Source: an uncultured Spirochaetales bacterium (lineage in GTDB: Bacteria > UBP6 > UBA1177). From it: a DNA stretch of 5,162 nt. The translations under genes were made by a program, and so were the position numbers. The notes under the pieces are model-generated. The model made no database searches, had not been told where the DNA came from, and saw only the letters and a list, made by a program, of their open reading frames with translations. Each line of letters starts with the position of its first letter. The stretch's first letter is position 1. Shown here piece by piece: positions 1 through 5,162 of this stretch. The stretch spans positions 1-5,162 of the forward strand of contig CACZFE010000215.1 of assembly GCA_902780365.1 (NCBI GenBank). Reading direction: 5' to 3'.

Positions 1-841
1 CGACGACTTCCGCCAGTTTGGCATTGAAATCGCGGATATCTGCACAGTCGAGAACGAATCTGTCCGAAACGAGTCTGACACCGCTGAAAAGCGAGAAAAC
101 GGCGTCGTGCATGCTTCTGTCGCACGAAAACTCGATCGAATATCTGACATCTTCAGGTCTGATGATCTCATGCAGAGAACCGAAACTTTTGAGTTTTCCG
201 TGTTCGATAATAAGGACTCTGTCCGAAAGGTTTTCGATATCGCTCAGGATGTGGCTTGAGAAACTGACGCTTTTTCCGTCCTTTTTAAGACCGCGGATAA
301 TGTCCTTGACCTCTTTTCTGCCGATCGGATCGAGACCGCTCATCGGTTCATCCATGATAACAAGTTCGGGATCATGAATTATAGCCTGAGCGAGACCGAT
401 GCGCTGGAGCATACCTTTCGAATAGCTTGCGAGTTTGCGGTTCCTGTCATCGAAAAGGCCGACTTTTTTCAGTACATTTTCAGCCTTGTCTGCCAGGATC
501 CTGCCGCTTAATCCTGAAAGTTTCCCGAAATATTTCAGCACTTCCATCGCGGTAAGTTCGGAATAAAAGTAAGGCCTCTCAGGCAGGAAGCCGATCTTGC
601 TCTTGACTTCCCTGTCGCCAGGTCTTTTTCCGAAAACAGAAATTTCGCCTGAAGTCGGCTTTATGAAGCCCATTATCATTTTGATCGTAGTCGTCTTTCC
701 GGCGCCGTTGTGACCGACAAAACCGATTATTTCACCCTGTTCCATTGAAAAAGAAAGGTCTTTCACCGATTCGATCTTACTCCAGACCTTCATCGGATGA
801 CTGAAAACCTTCCTGACATTTTTGAGTTCGATAGGTTTCAC
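1..841 (-). CDS. ABC transporter ATP-binding protein, ABC-2 export type (3' end outside window)
   Basis: This is the cytoplasmic ATPase subunit of an ABC transporter; 280 codons are visible, read leftward from a GTG at 841-839. Seen in the translation: Walker A GHNGAGKTT at residues 43-51, a Q-loop region at about 83-90 reading GFLPERP (Glu where many families have Gln), signature YSKGMLQR at 140-147, Walker B LVIMDEP at 160-166, D-loop SGLDP at 168-172 and switch His in SSH at 195-197. All ATPase motifs are intact. The YSKGM signature and LPE Q-loop are typical of the ABC-2 (CcmA/NatA-like) exporter ATPases, which work with a separate membrane permease. After residue 217 comes a C-terminal accessory domain of about 60 residues, typical of this group and cut by the window edge. 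The partner permease, expected downstream, is not visible and the substrate cannot be told. The start rests on a strong ribosome binding site and on MKPIELKNVRKVF as a normal family N terminus; the next ATG (residue 17) would cut into the first strands. Confidence 0.93.
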   Translation of the reverse strand, partial: MKPIELKNVRKVFSHPMKVWSKIESVKDLSFSMEQGEIIGFVGHNGAGKTTTIKMIMGFIKPTSGEISVFGKRPGDREVKSKIGFLPERPYFYSELTAMEVLKYFGKLSGLSGRILADKAENVLKKVGLFDDRNRKLASYSKGMLQRIGLAQAIIHDPELVIMDEPMSGLDPIGRKEVKDIIRGLKKDGKSVSFSSHILSDIENLSDRVLIIEHGKLKSFGSLHEIIRPEDVRYSIEFSCDRSMHDAVFSLFSGVRLVSDRFVLDCADIRDFNAKLAEVV

Positions 842-846
842 GCGAT

Positions 847-853
847 TCCTCCC
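847..853 (-). promoter_or_regulatory. Ribosome binding site supporting the GTG start of the ABC ATPase
   Basis: Read on the minus strand, GGGAGGA lies 5 bases before the GTG at 841-839. It is a near-perfect Shine-Dalgarno match at good spacing. It decides in favour of the GTG, since no ATG with a comparable site lies in frame nearby. Confidence 0.8.
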
Positions 854-873
854 TAAAAATCAAAAAACCAGAG

Positions 874-902
874 ATTATAATGAAAACAAATAAAAGAGCA
901 AA
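874..902 (-). promoter_or_regulatory. Candidate sigma-70-type promoter for the ABC ATPase gene
   Basis: On the minus strand a perfect TATAAT sits at 879-874. The region 16-18 bases upstream (about 896-903) offers only weak -35 matches such as TTTGCT or TTGCTC. Transcription would start near 867, giving a leader of about 25 bases that contains the ribosome binding site. The -10 is clear and the -35 is poor, so this is a plausible call, not a firm one. Confidence 0.45.
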
Positions 903-918
903 AAATGAAAACAGTGAA

Positions 919-963
919 TTTAGGGAATCTAAGGAGTCTAAGGAGTTTAGGGAATTTAAGGAA
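919..963. repeat. Five-unit 9-bp tandem repeat, consensus TYTARGGAR
   Basis: Five consecutive units in exact 9-base register: TTTAGGGAA (919-927), TCTAAGGAG (928-936), TCTAAGGAG (937-945), TTTAGGGAA (946-954) and TTTAAGGAA (955-963). Units 2 and 3 are identical, as are units 1 and 4. The following nine bases (964-972) are a much weaker match. Variation is limited to transitions at three positions (2, 5 and 9), which keeps the pattern purine-rich on the plus strand. The array lies between the two candidate divergent promoters. It has no open reading frame of note. Possible roles are a protein-binding array, a dispersed lineage-specific intergenic repeat, or a neutral minisatellite; the sequence alone does not separate these. 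Confidence 0.85.
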
Positions 964-1000
964 GTTCAAGACAATTTCTTGCATTTAACTATCGCTTGAC

Positions 1001-1030
1001 TATAAAACTCCCGTTTTTTTGTGCTATAAC
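1001..1030 (+). promoter_or_regulatory. pheT: Candidate promoter(s) for the pheT-cdsA-dxr train
   Basis: The best candidate is an extended -10, TGCTATAAC at 1022-1030 (TGn plus TATAAC). It has no good -35 at the 17-base position, which extended -10 promoters can tolerate; transcription would start near 1037. A second possibility is TATAAA at 1001-1006 with TTGCAT 16 bases upstream (979-984). A TTGACT at 996-1001 stands 23 bases before TATAAC, which is too far for a normal pair. A perfect TATAAT at 1042-1047 would start transcription inside the ribosome binding site and is less likely. The exact start is uncertain, but promoter activity somewhere in this AT-rich stretch is expected because the upstream gene is divergent. 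Confidence 0.45.
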
Positions 1031-1064
1031 AAATGAATTTTTATAATTTTGAGGAGATTTTATC

Positions 1065-2279
1065 ATGAAATTATCTTTGAACTGGCTCAACGACTACATA
1101 GATCTGAGCGGCATCGCTGCGGAAGAGATCGCAAAACAACTGACGATGAAATCGGCGGAAGTCGAAGATTACGAGTGGCTTTTCAAGCACTTCGACCAAG
1201 TCATCACGGCGAAAGTAATGAAAGTCGAGAATCATCCGAATTCGGATCACCTTCATCTGGCAACCGTTTTTGACGGAACGAAAGAACAGACAGTTGTCTG
1301 CGGCGCGCCGAATATCGCTGAAGGCCAGACTGTCGCGTTCGCTCCGCTCGGAACAGTCCTTCCCGGCAATTTCGAGATAAAACCGGCAAAGATCCGCGGA
1401 GTCGAAAGCTGCGGCATGATCTGCGCTGAAGACGAACTCGGCCTCGGCACCGACCATTCGGGCATCATGGTGCTTGATCCGGCGACAGAGATCGGCGTTC
1501 CCCTCAAAAAGATATTCAACAGACAGGATTTCGTAATTGAAATCGAAAACAAGACTATAAACCATCGTCCTGACCTCTGGGGTCACTACGGAATAGCGCG
1601 TGAGATCAGGGCGATATTCGAACTTCCGTGGAAAAAGGAGCTCAAATACACAGGCATCAAAGCAGACAGAGTTGACGAAAAATTCGAAATCGAAATCAAA
1701 ACTCCGCGCTGCCTCCACTATCTCGGCCTCAAAGTCAGCAACCTCAAGACTGCTCCTTCGCCTGACTGGATGAAGGCGAGACTTGAAAACGTCGGGCTCC
1801 GTCCGATAAACAACATCGTCGATATCGCGAACTACGTCATGTATGAAGTCGGTCATCCGCTCCACACCTTCGACAGACGCGATATTTCAGGAAACAAGAT
1901 CGTGATCAGAGACGCATTTGAAGGCGAAAACTTCACGACTTTGGACAATGTTCCGAGAGTTCTCAAATCGACAGACGCAGTCATCGCAGACGAAACGAGA
2001 AGCCTTGCAATAGCAGGTGTCATGGGCGGTCTCAACAGCGAAATCAAGGACGATACGACTGAGATCTTCATCGAATCGGCTCTTTTCTCGCCGGCAAGCG
2101 TCCGCAGAACGGCGAACAGGCTCGACCTCAGAACAGATGCGGTCAACAGATACGAAAAATCGCTCTGGGTCGAAAACTGCTACCTTGCGATGGAGCGCAT
2201 CGAAACATCGCCATCACAACTGACAGGATCCGCTCGCTTCTCGGCATTCCCGAAGCTGATCTCAGCGATGAAAAGATAG
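1065..2279 (+). CDS. pheT: Phenylalanine--tRNA ligase beta subunit, N-terminal part (frame broken)
   Basis: PheT pairs with PheS in the alpha2beta2 phenylalanyl-tRNA synthetase, which charges tRNA-Phe in the cytoplasm; the beta chain binds tRNA and carries the editing site. The N terminus MKLSLNWLNDYIDLS is canonical, and GGAG at 1053-1056 lies 8 bases before the ATG. Residues about 44-152 form the EMAP/OB-type tRNA-binding domain (ENHPNSDHLHLATV at 55-68, KIRGVESCGMICAEDELGLG at 109-128). Residues about 205-375 match the B3/B4 editing region (GLRPINNIVDIANYVMYEVG at 244-263, GHPLHTFD at 263-270, AIAGVMGG at 315-322). Homology continues to about Ile379 (codon 2199-2201). The last 25 residues before the TAG are rich in Ser and do not look like PheT, while the family sequence resumes in another frame from about 2213. 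Alone this piece lacks the B5, catalytic-like core and FDX-ACB domains. Within the conserved RxLGLRTxA segment it has Asp354 where Gly is usual. The gene has no adjacent pheS. Confidence 0.9.
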   Translation: MKLSLNWLNDYIDLSGIAAEEIAKQLTMKSAEVEDYEWLFKHFDQVITAKVMKVENHPNSDHLHLATVFDGTKEQTVVCGAPNIAEGQTVAFAPLGTVLPGNFEIKPAKIRGVESCGMICAEDELGLGTDHSGIMVLDPATEIGVPLKKIFNRQDFVIEIENKTINHRPDLWGHYGIAREIRAIFELPWKKELKYTGIKADRVDEKFEIEIKTPRCLHYLGLKVSNLKTAPSPDWMKARLENVGLRPINNIVDIANYVMYEVGHPLHTFDRRDISGNKIVIRDAFEGENFTTLDNVPRVLKSTDAVIADETRSLAIAGVMGGLNSEIKDDTTEIFIESALFSPASVRRTANRLDLRTDAVNRYEKSLWVENCYLAMERIETSPSQLTGSARFSAFPKLISAMKR

Positions 2280-2284
2280 TTTCG
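2198..2284 (+). other. pheT: Frame switch and probable internal deletion within pheT
   Basis: Up to about 2201 the reading frame that starts at 1065 encodes PheT (NCYLAMERI). From about 2207-2213 the frame of the downstream part encodes a normal B5-domain start (ITTDRIRSLLGIPEADLSD) that runs without a stop into the ATG at 2285. In PheT proteins about 25-30 residues normally separate these two segments; here they almost touch. The two homologous parts sum to about 761 residues, against the usual 785-800. The simplest reading is loss of roughly 75-90 bases, not a multiple of three, near 2201-2212. CATCG occurs at 2198-2202 and 2206-2210, a short direct repeat that could have mediated a slip or a misassembly. 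No slippery heptamer suited to programmed frameshifting is seen at the switch. Confidence 0.75.
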
Positions 2285-3361
2285 ATGCTCACCTACCTTG
2301 ATTTCGGCGTAAAAAACGACGGAGGAAAACTCACGATCGAAGTCCCGGCTCACAGAAGAAGCAAGGATGTCTCTATCGCAGAAGACATCGTCGAAGAAGT
2401 CGGCAGACTTTACGGCTTCAACAACATCAAGCCGCAAAGCCCCTACTTTGAAGTCGAGCGTCCGGCACGCAACAAAGATATGGAAAAAACCGAGATCCTG
2501 AAAAACCTTCTTGCAAAAGGATTCGGCGCGAATGAAGTCATGAACTACTCGTTCTACGGCGCAAGCGACCTCGAGCTCGTTCCGTTCCCGAAAGAAAAAA
2601 TCGTCGAAACGGTCGACGAAAGAGACACCCCCTACCTCAGATACTCGCTTTTCCAGGGCTTGGTCAAAAATGTTCACGAAAATCTCAAGAATTTCAAGCA
2701 GTTCACTCTCTTTGAATTCGGCCGTATCTTCACGGTCGACGACGAAAGGAAGAGGATCGGCATAATCGCAGTCGGAACACCTGAACTCTTTGAATACACG
2801 AAGAGGATCATGGTTTCTATCGCGAAAGAGCTCAGAACTCCGCCGCTTCGTTTCGAAAGGATCACGGGCAACGCCCTCTGCGGAACGGAATTCCTTCACC
2901 CGAACAAGTCGGCAGTCGTTTTGGCTGGAAAGGATCCGATCGCGATTTTCGGCGAAGTTCACCCCGGAATCCTCAAAAAATGCGACATCAACGTTCCCGT
3001 TGCATACATCGAGATCGAGCAGACGATGCTTTTCGACCTGCCTGAAAGGAATACAAAATTCGAGCAGCTTCTCAAATTCCCCTCGACGAGTTTCGACGTT
3101 TCGGCGATCGTTCCCGAAAGAACAGAAAGCTCGCAGCTTCTTAATGTCGTCAAAAAAGCGGTCGACCCGAAAATTTTCATCGAGACCAAACTTGTCGGCA
3201 AATTCGCAGGTTTCCCGATCCTTCCGGGTTTTGCAAGCATCACGATGAGAGTCGTCCTCAACGCGAAAGAGCGCACTCTCACGATCGACGAAATGAAGGA
3301 AACCCAGCAGAAAGTTTTCGCGGCTCTCAGAAACGCAGGCTGGAAGATCAGCGGCGACTAA
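2285..3361 (+). CDS. pheT: Phenylalanine--tRNA ligase beta subunit, C-terminal part (frame broken)
   Basis: This is the second part of PheT. Homology actually begins near 2213, so the ATG at 2285 is an internal methionine of the B5 domain (SMLTYLDFG) rather than a true start, and no good ribosome binding site precedes it. Counting from that ATG: the rest of the B5 domain at 1-55, with EDIVEEVGRLYGFNNI at 33-48; the catalytic-like core at about 60-255, with ANEVMNYSFYG at 82-92, LRYSLFQGLVKNVHENL at 118-134 and FEFGRIF at 143-149; and the C-terminal FDX-ACB tRNA anticodon-binding domain at about 265-358, beginning FPSTSFDVSAIVPE and ending NAGWKISGD. The C terminus is complete. Apart from the break, nothing suggests decay: there are no further stops or shifts over 380 codons. 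This argues for a recent lesion or an assembly error rather than an old pseudogene. cdsA follows after 27 bases. Confidence 0.9.
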   Translation: MLTYLDFGVKNDGGKLTIEVPAHRRSKDVSIAEDIVEEVGRLYGFNNIKPQSPYFEVERPARNKDMEKTEILKNLLAKGFGANEVMNYSFYGASDLELVPFPKEKIVETVDERDTPYLRYSLFQGLVKNVHENLKNFKQFTLFEFGRIFTVDDERKRIGIIAVGTPELFEYTKRIMVSIAKELRTPPLRFERITGNALCGTEFLHPNKSAVVLAGKDPIAIFGEVHPGILKKCDINVPVAYIEIEQTMLFDLPERNTKFEQLLKFPSTSFDVSAIVPERTESSQLLNVVKKAVDPKIFIETKLVGKFAGFPILPGFASITMRVVLNAKERTLTIDEMKETQQKVFAALRNAGWKISGD

Positions 3362-3388
3362 AAACCAAAGACCAACACCGGAGTTTTC

Positions 3389-4315
3389 ATGAAAACACGT
3401 ATAATCACAGCGGTCATACTTATTGCAGCGGCAGTCGGACTCATCTATTTTGTTCCGGCATATATTTTCAACTATCTCGTTATAATCCTCGCGTTTTTCA
3501 CCTTCGCGGAATATCTTTCGATGTTCAAAGAGAGGAATCATCCCCTTTTCATCATCGCGGCGATACTCATGCTCAGCATGGCGAATTCGATAATGCGGAT
3601 GGATGCGATTTTCCTTGCTGCGGCGGATCCGGCAACGGCTTCGATAGTTGAAGTCGGAAAGTCAGGTGAAGCATTCTGGAAACTTTATATGCCTCTCAAG
3701 CAGTTTCTTACGGTGCTTTTTGCAGGCGTAGCGCTCATTCCGATGATCGCTCTCACCGGCAAGGACGAAATTGCAGTGAAATTCAGAAGGATGAATGTCT
3801 ATTTCTTCGGATTTTTCTATTTCGGCATAACTTTCGGGCTCTTCCCGCTCATCAAAAGCTACACTTTCGGACTTGAACCGCTGTTTGAAAAGTTTCCGAA
3901 CTCCAATCCGCACTGGTTCCTTTTCATGCTCGTGATTCCGTGGGTCTGCGACAGCGCGGCCTACTTCGGCGGAAAAGCACTCGGGAAACACAAATTCGCT
4001 CCGGCTATAAGCCCCAAAAAAACCTGGGAAGGAGCAGTTTCCGGCACGATTTTCTCTGTTCTTGCTGGTCTTGTCTTCGCCCTCACTCTTCTTAAAAACG
4101 AAAATGTGTGGTTTGTCCTGCTCGTAGCACTTCTTGACGGCATTTTCGCGCAGTTCGGAGACTTGATAGAATCGCTCATCAAACGCGGCGCCAACGTCAA
4201 GGATTCAGGGAATCTCATTCCGGGCCACGGCGGCCTTTTCGACCGCACCGATTCGCTTCTCGTTTCGGCAGTTGTTGTTTTCGTTTCTCTCCTTGTAAAG
4301 AGCTATGTCGGATAA
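3389..4315 (+). CDS. cdsA: Phosphatidate cytidylyltransferase (CDP-diacylglycerol synthase)
   Basis: CdsA is an inner-membrane enzyme that makes CDP-diacylglycerol from phosphatidic acid and CTP, the branch point for bacterial phospholipids. The 308-residue product carries the full family signature at 262-288: SLIKRGANVKDSG (262-274), then IPGHGGLFDRTD (277-288), matching the pattern S-x-x-K-R-x4-K-D ... H-G-G-x-x-D-R-x-D with all expected residues. The preceding conserved stretch PWVCDSAAYFGGKALGK (184-200) and SPKKTWEG (208-215) is also intact. Hydrophobic segments, by eye, lie at about 5-24, 27-44, 52-68, 105-122, 137-156, 176-194, 217-236, 240-259 and 289-306, fitting a polytopic protein. 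GGAG at 3380-3383 is 5 bases before the ATG, and MKTRIITAVIL is a typical CdsA start. The length is slightly above the usual 270-285; residues about 70-100, a less conserved loop, account for the excess. The gene lies 27 bases after pheT and its last 11 bases overlap dxr. Confidence 0.97.
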   Translation: MKTRIITAVILIAAAVGLIYFVPAYIFNYLVIILAFFTFAEYLSMFKERNHPLFIIAAILMLSMANSIMRMDAIFLAAADPATASIVEVGKSGEAFWKLYMPLKQFLTVLFAGVALIPMIALTGKDEIAVKFRRMNVYFFGFFYFGITFGLFPLIKSYTFGLEPLFEKFPNSNPHWFLFMLVIPWVCDSAAYFGGKALGKHKFAPAISPKKTWEGAVSGTIFSVLAGLVFALTLLKNENVWFVLLVALLDGIFAQFGDLIESLIKRGANVKDSGNLIPGHGGLFDRTDSLLVSAVVVFVSLLVKSYVG

Positions 4316-5162
4316 GATCGTAATTTTCGGCGTTACAGGCTCTATCGGAACGAATACCGAGCGCCTTGTCCGCGCATTTTCCGATAAATTTGAGATAACA
4401 GGCTGCTCGGCAGGAAAAAATATCGCGCTTCTCAACGAAATTATTCCGCGTCACAGGTCACTCAAAGCGGTCGCTGTGATGGATGAAGAAGACAAAAATT
4501 CCGTCGTTTTTGACGGAAAGATATATTCCGGCGAGGACGGTATGATGCGCCTTCTCGACCTGAATCCGGATAAAATAGTCATGGCCCTCCCCGGCAAATC
4601 GGGCTGGAAAATAACTGCCGAAGCTGTGAAAAGAGGGATCAAAGTCTGCCTTGCAAACAAAGAATCGTTAGTTATTTCAGGGTTTTATCTCGGCAGTTCC
4701 GTAACTTCAGACAGATCAAAGATAATTCCGATTGACAGCGAACACGCAGCTTTGATGCAGCTTTTGGAACACAGCCGCAGAAGTGACATTGCGAAAGTAT
4801 ATATCACCGCATCCGGCGGAGCTCTGCGCGACATGAGCGCGGCTGAAATGGAAAACGCTGACGCGGCTGCGGCACTGAAACACCCCGTCTGGAGCATGGG
4901 GCAGAAAGTAACAATCGACAGCGCGACGATGCTCAACAAAGGTCTGGAACTCTTCGAAGCGTTCTGGCTTTTCGATCTCGACCCCGAAAAACTCGATGTC
5001 CTGGTGCATCCCAGCGTCAACACTCATGCAGCCCTTCTTTTCAAAGACGGCTCAAGTGTGGCGCAAAACGCGGTAGGAAACATGCTCGTCCCAATCGCTG
5101 CGGCCCTCTCCTACCCTGACATGCTGCCTGTCGTCGAAAAATTCCCTGAAATGAACTTTGAA
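4305..5162 (+). CDS. dxr: 1-deoxy-D-xylulose 5-phosphate reductoisomerase (3' end outside window)
   Basis: Dxr (IspC) converts 1-deoxy-D-xylulose 5-phosphate to 2-C-methyl-D-erythritol 4-phosphate with NADPH and a divalent metal, the first committed step of the MEP isoprenoid pathway, in the cytoplasm. 286 codons are visible of a family length near 380-400; the C-terminal helical domain is outside the window. Seen: NADPH-binding GVTGSIG (9-15) and SAGKN (35-39), ANKESL (117-122), metal ligands in DSE (Asp144, Glu146) and Glu215 in DSATMLNKGLE (205-215), the substrate loop ASGG (169-172), and the flexible-loop HPVWSMG (193-199). Catalytic residues therefore look complete. The stretch HPSVNTHA (235-242) replaces the usual HPQSxxHS with one residue fewer, and QNAVGNM (254-260) replaces the usual QLGxPDM. 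The start is the ATG at 4305, overlapping cdsA by 11 bases; an in-frame TAA at 4296-4298 rules out any earlier start. No good Shine-Dalgarno is placed correctly, so translation is probably coupled to cdsA. Confidence 0.95.
   Translation, partial: MSDKIVIFGVTGSIGTNTERLVRAFSDKFEITGCSAGKNIALLNEIIPRHRSLKAVAVMDEEDKNSVVFDGKIYSGEDGMMRLLDLNPDKIVMALPGKSGWKITAEAVKRGIKVCLANKESLVISGFYLGSSVTSDRSKIIPIDSEHAALMQLLEHSRRSDIAKVYITASGGALRDMSAAEMENADAAAALKHPVWSMGQKVTIDSATMLNKGLELFEAFWLFDLDPEKLDVLVHPSVNTHAALLFKDGSSVAQNAVGNMLVPIAAALSYPDMLPVVEKFPEMNFE

Noticed and set aside
18..377. Plus-strand open frame of 119 codons at the left end
   Set aside because: It is antisense to the ABC ATPase, which has all its motifs in place. 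The product is Ser/Leu-rich, and no ribosome binding site or family is seen.
919..952. TTTAGGG copies resembling a telomere-type repeat
   Set aside because: TTTAGGG appears only twice (919-925 and 946-952) and the array period is 9, not 7. The location inside a bacterial divergent spacer gives no reason to think of a chromosome end.
967..981. Short inverted repeat CAAG-(7)-CTTG upstream of pheT as an operator or hairpin
   Set aside because: The arms are only four bases with no extension on either side, so it is expected by chance in an AT-rich spacer.
1001..1020. Run of T at 1014-1020 as a terminator for a small upstream RNA
   Set aside because: No GC-rich stem precedes the T run, and the upstream gene is transcribed in the opposite direction.
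2268..2279. Programmed -1 frameshift at the A-rich stretch before the TAG of the first pheT part
   Set aside because: The sequence there does not form a proper slippery heptamer. The PheT-like frame has already switched about 65 bases earlier, so a shift here would leave about 22 non-family residues and still lack the linker.
2180..3541. A 453-codon open frame on the minus strand opposite the second half of pheT and the start of cdsA
   Set aside because: Its product is an implausible mix rich in Asp, Arg, Phe and Cys with no recognisable family. It lies antisense to sequence with clear PheT and CdsA homology and spans their boundary. It is a by-product of codon usage on the plus strand, as is the 264-codon frame at 1071-1865.

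Overview
The window reads as ordinary bacterial housekeeping DNA. It is moderately GC-balanced, with an AT-rich intergenic stretch in the middle. The phylum cannot be fixed from the sequence alone. The MEP isoprenoid gene dxr, the bacterial-type CdsA and the bacterial-type PheRS beta chain all place it in Bacteria. Separation of pheT from pheS occurs in several lineages and does not identify one.

Layout: positions 1-841 on the minus strand hold the first 280 codons of an ABC-2-type ATP-binding protein; its 3' end lies outside the window. A 223-bp AT-rich divergent spacer follows (842-1064). It carries a candidate promoter for each direction and, between them, a five-unit 9-bp tandem repeat. 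Next comes a plus-strand gene train: pheT (1065-3361, split by a frame change), cdsA (3389-4315) and dxr (4305 to the window end, incomplete). Gaps are 27 bp between pheT and cdsA, and an 11-bp overlap between cdsA and dxr. No terminator-like hairpin is seen between them, so they are probably one transcript.

Functionally the train joins tRNA charging (PheT), phospholipid precursor synthesis (CdsA, CDP-diacylglycerol) and isoprenoid precursor synthesis (Dxr). cdsA next to dxr is a common bacterial arrangement. pheT in the position often held by uppS is less usual.

The most notable point is pheT. The first 379 codons match PheT, and from about position 2213 the match resumes in another frame. 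Roughly 25-30 family residues appear to be missing at the switch. This looks like an internal deletion that is not a multiple of three, either real or an assembly error. I found no convincing new biological system; the 9-bp repeat and the broken essential gene are the two things most worth checking.
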